Assembly (NCBI GenBank): GCA_964392305.1
Contig: CAYMPV010000006.1
Coordinates: 62,001 to 126,000 of the forward strand
Source: JACKIC01 sp964392305
GTDB taxonomy: Bacteria > Planctomycetota > UBA1135 > UBA2386
Length of the DNA: 64,000 nucleotides
Reading direction: 5' to 3'
Positions 44,119 to 53,141 of this stretch are shown here, piece by piece; position 1 is the stretch's first letter, and each line of letters begins with the position of its first letter. Under the pieces are notes generated by a model. That model was not told the DNA's origin. It saw only the letters and a program-made list of their open reading frames with translations, and did no database searches. The position numbers and the translations under genes are program-made.

Positions 44119-44862
44119 ATGCGCAAGGATCTCATGTTCGGTGTCGCGTTGCTGACGGCTGCCGCTGCGGCGGCCCAGGAACAGCCGCGACCGCTCGTCT
44201 GGCGCGAATTCGCCGCTGTGCAGAAGGTGCGCGTCGTCTGCAGCAACAAACACTTCGGCCGGCTCGACGATCTGCTGGTCGCCGTGCCGGGTGGACAACT
44301 GACCGCCGCCGTCGTGACCATGCCGCACGCGCAAGGACCGCGCCGTGTGGTCGTGCCGTTCGCCGACCTGCAGTTCGATGCGGGCACCAACCTGCTGCAA
44401 CTCGCCGCGTGCACCGACGAGGACCACGTCTACGCGGCGTTCGATCCCACCAGCCTCGGCGTCACGGCGCGCGCCGGCGATGACGGCGGCATCGGCGAAC
44501 CGGCCGGGCTGGCGTCGGTCGCGGCCTTGTCGACCGGCGCGGTGGTGTTGACCGAGGGCAAGGCCACGGCCCACGGCGCGATCGTGGAACTGAGCCGCGG
44601 ACACCTCGCGTTCCTCGACCTCGCCGTCACCGAGCGTCCCGGCGATGCCGAACTGCACCCGGTGCCGTGGGCCGCGTTGCGTTGGCAGGAACGCGCCGGC
44701 GAAGGGGCCGCGCGCAGTTGGGTGCTGCAGCTGCCGCACACCTCGGCGGCCCTGACCGCAACACCGGATCGCATCGCCGTGATCGTCTCGGACCCGCTCT
44801 ACCGGGCCAAGGTACACGCCGCCTTCGGGGTCCGGCCGCCGGACTACGAACGCGCTCGCTGA
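44119..44862 (+). CDS. Secreted PRC-barrel-like protein
   Basis: 247 residues, signal peptide MRKDLMFGVALLTAAAAAAQ, GGAGG six bases before the ATG. The N-terminal half reads like a PRC-barrel (FAAVQKVRVVCSNKHFGRLD, DLLVAVPGGQLTAAVVTMPH, RRVVVPFADLQFDAGTNLLQ), a small beta-barrel that often binds RNA or membrane proteins. The second half is beta-rich and less clear. Its position in the envelope is unexpected for a PRC barrel. Function unknown. Confidence 0.75.
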   Translation: MRKDLMFGVALLTAAAAAAQEQPRPLVWREFAAVQKVRVVCSNKHFGRLDDLLVAVPGGQLTAAVVTMPHAQGPRRVVVPFADLQFDAGTNLLQLAACTDEDHVYAAFDPTSLGVTARAGDDGGIGEPAGLASVAALSTGAVVLTEGKATAHGAIVELSRGHLAFLDLAVTERPGDAELHPVPWAALRWQERAGEGAARSWVLQLPHTSAALTATPDRIAVIVSDPLYRAKVHAAFGVRPPDYERAR

Positions 44863-44933
44863 CGGCGCCGCGCGGCGCAGATCGACCTCACCCTTTACCC
44901 GCCGCCCCTGGCGCTGCACGATGCGGCGCCACG

Positions 44934-45908
44934 ATGGTCAACCCGTCCGACCCCGCGCCGCGGCCCGCTTCCCGACCGCTGCACATCCGGCCGCTCGCCG
45001 AGCGCAAGAACCTGGTGCAGAAGGAGGACTTCGCGCAGGTGTTGCCGCCGGTCGACGGCTTCCTGCGGTGGTTCGAAGCGCTGCCGGACATCTACGGCAG
45101 CAAGTCGCTCAAGCTGGTCGTCGATCGCATCGTCACCGCGCGCCAGCAGGGTCGGGAGGTCGGCGCGTCGCTCGGCGCGCACGTGCTCAAGGTCGGCCTG
45201 TCGCCGCTGCTGATCGATCTGATGCGGCGCGGCTTCCTGACCCACATCGCCACCAACGGTGCCTCGGCGATCCACGACTGGGAGACCGCCTATCAGGGAG
45301 CGACCAGCGAAGACGTCGCGGCCAGCCTGCCCGACGGCTCGTTCGGTTTCTGGCGCGAGACGCTCGACGCGCTCAACGGCGCCGCGCTGCGCGCCGACCA
45401 ACGCAACGAGGGCCTGGGGGAAGCGATCGGCAAACAGATCCTCGAAGACGACCTGCCGCACCGGCACCTGTCGGTGTTCGCCGAGGCCGCGCGGTTGCAG
45501 ATTCCGGCCACGGTGCACGTCGCGTTCGGTTGCGACATCACCCACATGGATCCGGCGCTCGACGGGCGCGCGTTGGGCGGCGCGACGCTGCGCGACTTCT
45601 GGACTCTCGCCGACAGCGTCGGGCGGCTCGATCAGGGCGTCTGGCTCAACATCGGTTCGGCCGTGATCATGCCCGAGGTGTTCCTCAAGGCGGTCTCGAT
45701 CGGGCGCAACCGGGGCGTGCTCGGCGACGACTTCTTCACCTGCAACTTCGACATGCTGCAGCAATACCGCGCCGTCACCAACGTCGTGCGGCGGCCGCCC
45801 AAGGAAGGCCGCTCGGTCCTGGCGATGCACGAGATCGTGCTGCCCTTGCTGCATCAGGCGATCCTGTGCACGGCAGAGGCGCGCGGGTGTCTGCAGGAGC
45901 CGCGCTGA
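44934..45908 (+). CDS. Deoxyhypusine-synthase-like protein
   Basis: 324 residues from ATG 44934. The fold of deoxyhypusine synthase is seen: GASLGAHVLKVGLSPLLIDL, MRRGFLTHIATNGASAIHDW, GSFGFWRETLDALN, GCDITHMDPALDG, NIGSAVIMPEVFLKAVSIGR, and FTCNFDMLQQYRAVTNVV. DHS makes spermidine-derived hypusine on eIF5A in eukaryotes and archaea; bacteria carry homologues of this group with little-known roles, some reported as polyamine enzymes. The usual catalytic Lys segment (SWGKI-like) is not evident, so chemistry may differ. Its stop shares a base with the hldE start (TGATG). Confidence 0.78.
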   Translation: MVNPSDPAPRPASRPLHIRPLAERKNLVQKEDFAQVLPPVDGFLRWFEALPDIYGSKSLKLVVDRIVTARQQGREVGASLGAHVLKVGLSPLLIDLMRRGFLTHIATNGASAIHDWETAYQGATSEDVAASLPDGSFGFWRETLDALNGAALRADQRNEGLGEAIGKQILEDDLPHRHLSVFAEAARLQIPATVHVAFGCDITHMDPALDGRALGGATLRDFWTLADSVGRLDQGVWLNIGSAVIMPEVFLKAVSIGRNRGVLGDDFFTCNFDMLQQYRAVTNVVRRPPKEGRSVLAMHEIVLPLLHQAILCTAEARGCLQEPR

Positions 45909-47389
45909 TGGAAGCGTTCTCCGCCGAGAACCACCGCCTCGCCGAACTGCTCGCCGGCCTGCCGCCGACGCGCATCCTGGTGGTGGGGGACCTGATCCTC
46001 GATCGCTACGCCGACGGCAAGGCTTCGCGCGTTTCGCCCGAAGCGCCGGTGCTGGTGTTCGACCTGCAGAGCGAACGGCATCTGCTCGGCGGCGCCTGCA
46101 ACGTCGCCGCCAACCTCAGTGAACTGGGTGCCGCGGCGTCGGTGCTCGGGGTGGTCGGCGACGACGAGGCCGGCCGGCGGCTGCGGTCGTTGCTCGTCGA
46201 CGCCGACATCGACACCCAGGCGATGGTCGTCGACCGTTCCCGGCCGACCACGCGCAAGACGCGTTACGTCGCCAAGACGATGCAGGTGCTGCGCGTCGAC
46301 GAGGAGAGCCGCCTGCCGGTGTCGGGCGACGGCGAACGCGCGCTGCTCGACCTGCTGGAGCAGCGGCCCTTCCCGTGGAAGAGCGTGCTGCTCAGCGACT
46401 ACGGCAAGGGCGTGCTGACGCCCAGGGTGATCCAGGCGGCGATCGCCGCGGCGAAGTCGCAGGGCGGCGTCACCGTGGTCGACCCCAAGGGCAAGGACTA
46501 CTCGATCTACCGCGGCGTCGATCTGCTCACGCCCAACCGCGGAGAGGCCGAAGCCGCGACCGGCATCACCATCGAGACCACCGAGGACCTGCACCGCGTC
46601 GCCTTGAAGTTGCGTGAGATCACCGGCATCCGCACCGCGGTGATCACGCTCGGCAAGGACGGCGTGTTCTTCGAGAAGGAAGACGGCAGCCACCGCATCA
46701 TCCCGACCGAGGCGCGACAGGTGTTCGACGTCACCGGTGCCGGCGACACCGTGGTCGCGGTGTTGACCTACTGCCGCGCCTGCGGCGTCTCGCTCGAGGA
46801 CAGCCTGCGCCTGGCCAACCACGCCGCGGGCATCACGGTCGCCAAGCTCGGCACCTGGGCGCCGAGCCGGCGCGAGGTGCTGGCGCGGCTGGGGGAGACC
46901 AGCGGTGCGGCTGCCGGCAAGGTGCTCACGCACGAACAGGCCGTCGAGGTCGCCAGCCGACTGCGCGCCGAGGGCCGGCGGCTGGCGTTCACGAACGGTT
47001 GCTTCGACATCCTGCACGCGGGTCACTGCGACTACCTCGACAAGGCGCGTTCGTACGGCGATGCGCTGATGGTGGCGATCAACACCGATGCGTCGGTGCG
47101 TCGCCAGAACAAGGGGCCCGAGCGGCCGATCAACTGCCTACAGGATCGCGCCGCGGTGCTCGCCGCGTTGCAGTCGGTCGACTACGTGGTCGCGTTCGAC
47201 GAGGACACGCCCGAGGCCCTGATCGAAGCGATCACGCCGCACGTGCTCGCCAAGGGTGAGGACTGGCGCGACAAGGGCGTCGTCGGCCGGGAGTGGGTCG
47301 AGGCGCACGGCGGCCAGGTGGTGTTGGTGCCGCTGGTGCCGGGGCGCTCGACGACCGGCGTGGTGCAGAAGATCCGCGACGGCGGTTGA
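45908..47389 (+). CDS. hldE: Bifunctional heptose kinase/adenylyltransferase
   Basis: 493 residues. HldE phosphorylates heptose-7-phosphate at C1 and then adenylylates the product, for ADP-heptose used in LPS core. The N-terminal PfkB-type kinase (about 1-320) has LVVGDLILDRYADG, GGACNVAANLSELG, DPKGKDYSIYRGVDLLTPNR and the catalytic VTGAGDTVVAVL at about 275. The C-terminal cytidylyltransferase-like domain (about 340-493) has FTNGCFDILHAGHCDYLDKA, AINTDASVRRQNKGPERPI and VPLVPGRSTTGVVQKIR. Start ATG 45908 overlaps the upstream stop. Presence of hldE indicates heptose-containing outer-membrane polysaccharide. Confidence 0.95.
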   Translation: MEAFSAENHRLAELLAGLPPTRILVVGDLILDRYADGKASRVSPEAPVLVFDLQSERHLLGGACNVAANLSELGAAASVLGVVGDDEAGRRLRSLLVDADIDTQAMVVDRSRPTTRKTRYVAKTMQVLRVDEESRLPVSGDGERALLDLLEQRPFPWKSVLLSDYGKGVLTPRVIQAAIAAAKSQGGVTVVDPKGKDYSIYRGVDLLTPNRGEAEAATGITIETTEDLHRVALKLREITGIRTAVITLGKDGVFFEKEDGSHRIIPTEARQVFDVTGAGDTVVAVLTYCRACGVSLEDSLRLANHAAGITVAKLGTWAPSRREVLARLGETSGAAAGKVLTHEQAVEVASRLRAEGRRLAFTNGCFDILHAGHCDYLDKARSYGDALMVAINTDASVRRQNKGPERPINCLQDRAAVLAALQSVDYVVAFDEDTPEALIEAITPHVLAKGEDWRDKGVVGREWVEAHGGQVVLVPLVPGRSTTGVVQKIRDGG

Positions 47390-47415
47390 GTCTCGCGGCC
47401 GAGTCCCGTTGCGAT

Positions 47416-47453
47416 GGTCACTTGCGCAGCGCTGGGTCACTTGCGCAGCGCTG
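47416..47453. repeat. 19-base tandem duplication over the kinase stop codon
   Basis: GGTCACTTGCGCAGCGCTG occurs twice end to end (47416-47434, 47435-47453). The stop codon of the minus-strand kinase (47437-47439) lies inside the second copy; the first copy, downstream of the stop, duplicates the last codons and stop without changing the protein. Confidence 0.97.
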
Positions 47454-50400
47454 CGGCGCCGGTCTTGTCGCCGCTCTGCTCGAGCAGGTCGGCGAGCAAC
47501 GCGCGGATGCGCCGCTCGGTCGGTTCCCCGGGATGCGACGCGCTGACACGCTGCTGCACCGGCCGCAGCAGTTCGATCGCCGCTGCCGGATCGCCGCCCA
47601 GCGCCAGGCTCTGCGCCAGCCAGTACTCGCTGTGGAAGGTCATCGGGTGGTCTGGGCCGAACGCCGCGTGGTTGATGCCGACCGCCTGTCGCACCGGCTC
47701 CTGCGCGTCGTTCGCGCGCCGCGACTTGATCAGCGCGATGCCCAGACCGAGCCGCGGCCGTGCCTGGGTCGGATGGTCCGCCGGCAACACCTTGCCGAAC
47801 ATCACGATCGCCTGCTCGAACAGCGCGATCGCCTCTTCCTGGCGGTCCTGTCGCGACAGCGCCGTGGCCAGGGTCATCAGGCTGCCGGCGGTGTCCTCGT
47901 GCGTGCCCAGCCGCCGCTGTCGCGCGTCGAGCACCTTGCGCAGATCGCTCTCGGCACCGACCGGATCGCCGCGGTCGAGCCGCAGCACGGCGAGTTGGTT
48001 GCGCGAGGTCAGGACCGCCGGGTGCTCGGGCGGGTAGACCTTCTCGCGCAGGGCCAACGCCTCCTCGAACATCGGACCGGCCTCGTCGAAGCGGTGGTTG
48101 CGGTGCAGCAACGTGCCGAAGTTGCCGATCGTCGTCGCCAGCTCGGGGTGCTCCGGCGGCAGCACGTCGCGCATGATCGCCAGCGCGTCGCGGAACATCG
48201 ACTCGGCCTCGTCGACGCGGTCGAGTTGGCCGATCACCGCGGCCATCTGGGCCTTGACCAGCGCCGGGTAGTAGTGGTGCGGGCCGAAGCGCGTCTCGTC
48301 GCGGCGCAGGCATTCGCGCATCAGCTCCTCGGCACGCCGCAGGTCGCCGAGGTCCTCTTCCAGCTGCGCCAGTGCGAACAGGGCCGTGTCGACGTCGGGG
48401 TGGCTGTCGCCGGCGTAGTCGCGAGACATGCTCAGGCTCAGCTCGATGGCGCTGCGGGCTTCTTCGAGTTCACCGAGTTCCTGGAAGGTCCGGCCGAGCT
48501 CGCGATACAGCACGAGGTACCGCGGGTGTCGCGCTTCGCCGCTGGCCTCGGCGTGCAGTTCGACCTCTCGCAGCAGTTCCAGCGCGCCCCGGAAATCGCC
48601 GCGATCGCGCCGGATCGTGGCGCGCACGATGCGCAGATCGACGATGCCGTCCGTGCCGTTGGCGACCAGCGGCTCGCCGGTGAGGCTTGCCGCGCTGGCC
48701 ACCAGCGCGTCGGCTTCGTCGAACCGGCCGACGTCGCGCAGCCAGGTCGCCAACGTGCACAGGCGCAGCGATTGGGTCTGTGGTGAGCGCGGTGCGCCGT
48801 CGGTGGCGGGGGTGGTCGACAGTCGCAGCAGGCTTTCGCCTGCTGCGTTGTCGCCCTGATGCATCGCCAGCACGCCGAGCCAGTATTGGGCCGTGCGATG
48901 GTCCTCCGTGCCTGCGGCGACCGCGGCGAAGTTACGTTCGCTGGCTTCCAGCAGCGGGCGCGCCGCAGGGTACAGGCCCAACGCGATGTAGGCGCGGCCC
49001 ATCGCCTGCTGCAACGCGCCGCGCTGCGCAGGGGAGGTGACCAGGTCCAGGTCGATGCGGCGGGCGCCCCGGTCGAGCAACTCTCGCGCGCGCAGCGCCT
49101 CGGCGCGTTCGGGGTCCGGCGAGGCCATCGAGAACATGTCGACCAGGAACTCGGCGATCTGGTTGGCGACCTGACGCTGCCGTTCGGCCTGCTCGCGCTC
49201 GTCGCGGGCGATGTCGCGCTGCTTCTCGGCCTCCTGGCGTCGGATCTCGGCGGTGTTGCGTTCGGCGCCGATCACGCGGTTCTGGCGGGCGGTGTGGATC
49301 GCGAACGTGATCAGCAGCAGCAACAGCGCCGCGAGGCCGGCGAGCGGCAGGCGGTGCCGGCGCACGAACTTGCTGGTGCGGTAGGCGAAAGTGTCGGGAC
49401 GCGCCGTCACCGGCAGACCGTCGAGGTGGCGCTGCAGGTCGTCGGCGAGCGCCGCTGCCGAGTCGTAGCGGCGAAGTGGCTCCTTGCGCATCGCGACGGC
49501 GACGATCGTGTCGAGGTCGCCGCGCAGACGTCGCCGCAAGGTGCTGTCGGCGGCGTCGACGGCCGTGCTCGGCGGCGGCGCATGGCCGTCGCAGACCACC
49601 GCGATCATCGCAGTCACCGAACGGTCGGGCAGCACCTGGGCGCGGCGACCGCTGAGCAGTTCGTAGAGGATCGCGCCGAGCGCGTAGACGTCGGTGGCGG
49701 TGGTCACGGCTTCGCCGCGCACCTGCTCGGGGCTGCTGTACTCGGGGGTCAGCAGCATGTTGCCGGTGCGCGTCATCGGCGCGGCGGTGTCCGGCTCGCC
49801 GTCGTCCTGCAGCAGCTTGGCGATCCCGAAGTCGAGCAGCTTGGGTTCGCCGTTGGCGGTGACGAGGATGTTGCCGGGCTTGAGGTCGCGGTGCACGACC
49901 AGGGCGCGGTGGGCGTGTGCGACGGCGCGGCAGACCTTGACGAACAGGCGCAGGCGCGCGGGGACGTCGAGCTGGTGCTGCCGGGCGTGGCTGAGCAGGT
50001 CGACGCCGTCGACGTACTCCATGGCCACGTACGGCTGGCCGGTGTCGGTGGTGCCGCCGTCGAACATCGCCGCGATGTTCGGGTGCTGCAGGCCGGCGAG
50101 GATGCGGCGTTCGGTGCGGAAGCGTCGCTGCAGGTCGAGGTCGTCGATGGCCGCTCGCAACACCTTGACGGCCACCGTCTGGGTGAAGTCGCCGCCTTGC
50201 CGTTCGGCCAGGTAGACGGTGCCCATGCCGCCGCGGCCCAATTCGCGGCGCGGCACGTACGGCCCGATGTGGGTGGGCATCGGCAGCGCCGCGCCGGCCT
50301 GGGCGACCGCGTCGACGATCGCGGCGGCGGGCAGGATCTTGTCGGGCGCGGCCAGTTCCTCGGGGTCGTCGCTGTGCTGCTCGAACAGGCGCCGCAACTG

Positions 50401-50562
50401 CGTCGTCAGGTGCGGCTCGTCGCGCTCGAGCACCCCCAGGGCCCGTTCCCGTTCGTCGGGCGGCAGGTGGCGCAGGGCCTCGAAGCGCGTCGCCAGGCGG
50501 TCGAAGACGCCAGCGTCGCTATACTGCCGGCCGTCGGTGTTGCGTTGGTCAGCGTGATCCAT
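47437..50562 (-). CDS. Ser/Thr protein kinase with TPR array
   Basis: About 1041 residues from ATG 50562 (50586 is also possible). After a 100-residue N-terminal region that resembles the sigma-linked 'ECF kinase' start, the kinase has the Gly loop GRGGMGTVYLAERQGGDFTQ (about 109), VAVKVL, catalytic HRDLKPGNILVT (about 222), DFGIAKLLQ and TPEYSSPEQVRGEA. A membrane segment (LPLAGLAALLLLLITFAIHT, about 407) separates the cytosolic kinase from a long domain of 10 or more TPRs (about 540-1035), which would lie outside. Such Hanks kinases with ECF neighbours are typical of Planctomycetota. Directly divergent from the ECF sigma gene. Confidence 0.93.
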   Translation of the reverse strand: MDHADQRNTDGRQYSDAGVFDRLATRFEALRHLPPDERERALGVLERDEPHLTTQLRRLFEQHSDDPEELAAPDKILPAAAIVDAVAQAGAALPMPTHIGPYVPRRELGRGGMGTVYLAERQGGDFTQTVAVKVLRAAIDDLDLQRRFRTERRILAGLQHPNIAAMFDGGTTDTGQPYVAMEYVDGVDLLSHARQHQLDVPARLRLFVKVCRAVAHAHRALVVHRDLKPGNILVTANGEPKLLDFGIAKLLQDDGEPDTAAPMTRTGNMLLTPEYSSPEQVRGEAVTTATDVYALGAILYELLSGRRAQVLPDRSVTAMIAVVCDGHAPPPSTAVDAADSTLRRRLRGDLDTIVAVAMRKEPLRRYDSAAALADDLQRHLDGLPVTARPDTFAYRTSKFVRRHRLPLAGLAALLLLLITFAIHTARQNRVIGAERNTAEIRRQEAEKQRDIARDEREQAERQRQVANQIAEFLVDMFSMASPDPERAEALRARELLDRGARRIDLDLVTSPAQRGALQQAMGRAYIALGLYPAARPLLEASERNFAAVAAGTEDHRTAQYWLGVLAMHQGDNAAGESLLRLSTTPATDGAPRSPQTQSLRLCTLATWLRDVGRFDEADALVASAASLTGEPLVANGTDGIVDLRIVRATIRRDRGDFRGALELLREVELHAEASGEARHPRYLVLYRELGRTFQELGELEEARSAIELSLSMSRDYAGDSHPDVDTALFALAQLEEDLGDLRRAEELMRECLRRDETRFGPHHYYPALVKAQMAAVIGQLDRVDEAESMFRDALAIMRDVLPPEHPELATTIGNFGTLLHRNHRFDEAGPMFEEALALREKVYPPEHPAVLTSRNQLAVLRLDRGDPVGAESDLRKVLDARQRRLGTHEDTAGSLMTLATALSRQDRQEEAIALFEQAIVMFGKVLPADHPTQARPRLGLGIALIKSRRANDAQEPVRQAVGINHAAFGPDHPMTFHSEYWLAQSLALGGDPAAAIELLRPVQQRVSASHPGEPTERRIRALLADLLEQSGDKTGAAALRK
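50520..50525 (+). promoter_or_regulatory. TATACT -10-like box for the ECF sigma gene
   Basis: TATACT lies 35 bases before ATG 50561 and inside the first codons of the oppositely read kinase gene; the leader would be about 29 bases. No -35 consensus. Low confidence. Confidence 0.3.
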
Positions 50563-51130
50563 GTCGCTCGAGTCCCAGACGTTCACCCAGTTGTTGCAGC
50601 GTCATCGCGGCGGTGAGGAAGTGCCGCTCGGCGCGTTCCTGCCGGCCGTCTACGACGAGCTGCGGGAGTTGGCCCGGCGGCAGCTGCAGCGCGAGTCCGC
50701 CGCGTCGATCGAGCCCACGGCCCTGGTGCACGAAGTCTACCTGCGGCTCGTGGACCAGCAGATGGCGGCGGTGGCGGACCGGGTGCATTTTCGGCGGCTG
50801 TGTGCGCGGGTCATGCGCCAGGTACTCGTCGACCAGGCGCGTCGTCGGGATGCGCAGAAACGCGACGGCAACCGCGAAGAAACCCTGGTGACCTGGCTGG
50901 AACCTGCGGGGGGCGACGGCGGCAGCCAGCTGTCGGTGCTGGCCTTGGACGAGGCCCTCGAACGGCTCGCGGCGCTCGACGCCCGCAAGGCCCATGTGGT
51001 CGAGCTGCGCTGCTTCGGCGGCCTGGCGATGGCCGAGGTGGCGACCGCCCTGGAGGTGTCGCTGCGCACGGTGGAGGCGGACTGGTTCTTCGCCCGGGCC
51101 TGGCTCAAGGCCGAACTGGCGGGGGGGTGA
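50561..51130 (+). CDS. ECF-type sigma factor (TIGR02999-like)
   Basis: 189 residues. Region 2: AFLPAVYDELRELARRQLQR, PTALVHEVYLRLVDQQ and VHFRRLCARVMRQVLVDQAR; region 4: LDARKAHVVELRCFGGLAMA then EVATALEVSLRTVEADWFFA, a helix-turn-helix. These fit the planctomycete-type ECF family (TIGR02999) that is usually encoded with a Hanks kinase. No anti-sigma factor is visible; the adjoining kinase is the likely regulator, either by phosphorylating the sigma or by binding it through the TPRs. The start ATG shares a CATG with the kinase start. Confidence 0.92.
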   Translation: MSLESQTFTQLLQRHRGGEEVPLGAFLPAVYDELRELARRQLQRESAASIEPTALVHEVYLRLVDQQMAAVADRVHFRRLCARVMRQVLVDQARRRDAQKRDGNREETLVTWLEPAGGDGGSQLSVLALDEALERLAALDARKAHVVELRCFGGLAMAEVATALEVSLRTVEADWFFARAWLKAELAGG

Positions 51131-51386
51131 GGGCCGGAGCACCACTGCGCCGGCTGACTTTCTGCGCCGCTTTCTGTCGGGACTGACGTTTCTGGCGGGT
51201 CCAGACCCTAAACTGCTCGCCGCCAGGCGTGGTCTGCACGGTCCCCACGGCAGCCTCGTCGGTCGCCAGCGAGTTCAACACGGGTTTCGGCCTTGGTTCT
51301 CGACGCAGCGGACGCGTGTGCCGTTGCCGGGCGACCGGGCGAGACTTCTCGTCGCGGCTTGGTGGCGGCGTTTCGACGAACACTTC

Positions 51387-51731
51387 ATGGGCTATGACCT
51401 GCGCGTGACCAGGGCGGTCGACTGGACCGCCAACCGGGGCCTCGAGATCTCCGCCAACGAATGGTTGGAGGTGGTCTCGGTCGACCCGGAACTGAGCCTG
51501 GATCCGGCGCACGGGCCGCTCGCGGTGCAGTTCGGTTCGGGGCGCTGGCTGGACTGGTACGAGGGCAACATCTTCACCACCGATCCCGATCACGCCACCG
51601 TGACCAAACTGCTGTCGATCGCCCAGCGCCTGTCCGCCGCGGTGCAGGGTGACGACGGTGAGTTCTACGACTCGCCGAGCGACTGGTCGCGCAGCCGCGG
51701 TGGCCGACGGTCGCAGAGCGGCTCGCCCTGA
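51387..51731 (+). CDS. Small cytoplasmic hypothetical protein
   Basis: 114 residues from ATG 51387 (MGYDLRVTRAVDWTANRGLE). The pattern 'GYDL-x-ITRA-x-W-x-I-x-x-x-EWL ... GSGRWLDWYEGNIFTTDPDH ... VQGDDGEFYDS' recurs as an uncharacterised bacterial family, so the gene is probably real, though the 256 bases before it hold no clear gene. It ends in a basic Ser/Arg/Gly tail. No function suggested. Confidence 0.7.
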   Translation: MGYDLRVTRAVDWTANRGLEISANEWLEVVSVDPELSLDPAHGPLAVQFGSGRWLDWYEGNIFTTDPDHATVTKLLSIAQRLSAAVQGDDGEFYDSPSDWSRSRGGRRSQSGSP

Positions 51732-51924
51732 CCCGGCCCTGTTCAGCCCAACTCGGTAGTAACCCCAAGCAAGATCCCCGGTACGACCCCTCCTGAGGCT
51801 CTTGTGCGCGTCCCTTCCCAGGGCGATTCCCTCCTCCTCACCTGACAAGATTGTCGATTCGAGCCAACGCGCCGGCCACCGCCGACGGTCCGCCCGCGCC
51901 TGATCGAAGCGATCCAAAGCAAAC

Positions 51925-52929
51925 ATGCAGACCGATTCGTGGAAGGCTCTCGTGGCGATCTACCAGAAGTCGAGCGTCACTCGCGCGACCTGGCAGTTGG
52001 TCAACTCCATCGGCTCCTACGTCGCGATCTGGTGCGCGATCGTCTGGGCCTGCAGCTACTCGATCTGGCTGGCGTTGCCGTTCGCGGCGTTCGCCGGCGT
52101 GATCCTGGTGCGCGTGTTCATCATCTTCCACGACTGCGGCCATGGCTCGTTCTTCGCCTCGCGCCGCGCCAACGACGTCTGGGGGGCGATCACCGGGGTG
52201 CTCACCTGGACGCCGTATCGCTACTGGCGTGCCCAACACGCGACCCATCACGGCACCACCGGCAATCTCGACAAGCGCGGTGTCGGTGACTTCTGGACGA
52301 TGACGGTCAACGAGTACCTGGCCTCGTCGTGGGGCAAGCGCCTCGCCTACCGCATCGTGCGCAGCCCGGTCGTGATCCTGTTCGTCGCGCCGCTGCTGAT
52401 GTTCGGCTTCGAGCAACGTGTCCCGCACAAGGGCACCCCGGCCCGTGAGAAGGCCTCGGTGTGGTGGACCAACCTCGGCCTCTTGGCGATCGGCGTGGGC
52501 ATGAGCCTCGTCCTGGGCGTCGGCACCTACCTGATCCTGCAGGCGGTGGTGATCGCCGTCGCCGGCGCGATCGGCATCTGGCTGTTCTACCTGCAGCACC
52601 AGTTCGAAGACGCTTACTGGGAACGCGGTGAGAACTGGGACTTCGTCGACGCGTCGCTCAAGGGCAGCGCCTACCTGCGCCTGCCGGCGGTGCTGCAGTG
52701 GTTCACCGGCAACATCGGTTACCACCACGTGCACCACCTGAGCGCGCGCATCCCCAACTACTACCTGCAGGCCTGCCACGAGTCGCACCCGCTGTTCCAG
52801 CAGGTCAGCACGACCAATCTGTGGGGGGCGGTCAAGGCGCTCGGCCTGAAGCTCTGGGACGAGACCGACAAGAAGTTGATCTGCTTCCGTCGGTTGCGGT
52901 TGCGGTTGCGCGAACGCGAATTCGCCTAG
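51925..52929 (+). CDS. Membrane fatty acid desaturase
   Basis: 334 residues with about six membrane segments and all three histidine boxes: HDCGHGS (about 69), HATHH (about 105) and HHVHH (about 267). These bind the di-iron centre of acyl-lipid desaturases of the omega-6/delta-12 kind. It inserts a double bond in membrane acyl chains with O2 and reduced ferredoxin or cytochrome b5. The basic tail RRLRLRLREREFA is unusual. A GC-rich hairpin follows. Likely regulates membrane fluidity; promoter not clear. Confidence 0.92.
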   Translation: MQTDSWKALVAIYQKSSVTRATWQLVNSIGSYVAIWCAIVWACSYSIWLALPFAAFAGVILVRVFIIFHDCGHGSFFASRRANDVWGAITGVLTWTPYRYWRAQHATHHGTTGNLDKRGVGDFWTMTVNEYLASSWGKRLAYRIVRSPVVILFVAPLLMFGFEQRVPHKGTPAREKASVWWTNLGLLAIGVGMSLVLGVGTYLILQAVVIAVAGAIGIWLFYLQHQFEDAYWERGENWDFVDASLKGSAYLRLPAVLQWFTGNIGYHHVHHLSARIPNYYLQACHESHPLFQQVSTTNLWGAVKALGLKLWDETDKKLICFRRLRLRLREREFA

Positions 52930-52952
52930 TCGTCTGGATCGATGCCCGCAGG

Positions 52953-53005
52953 GGGCAGGGGTCACCGCCCGAGATGCCCCTGCCCGAAAGGCCCTGCCCG
53001 AAAGG
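52953..53005 (+). terminator. GGGCAGGGG/CCCCTGCCC hairpin and 14-base tandem repeat
   Basis: GGGCAGGGG (52953-52961) pairs with CCCCTGCCC (52977-52985) with a 15-base loop, 24 bases after the desaturase stop. CCCTGCCCGAAAGG is repeated head to tail (52978-52991 and 52992-53005). No T-tract, so termination is only possible. Confidence 0.4.
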
Positions 53006-53141
53006 CCCCTGAGAGCGCGGCTTCGGGCCGTCCGGCGAGACCTGGCCGGGACCGTGAGGAAACTTCTGCGGGTCGCGGCGAGGCGCGCCGCATCGGGAGG
53101 CGAACCGCCATCGAGCGGCGTCCTTCTGCCTCCTCCCGCGA

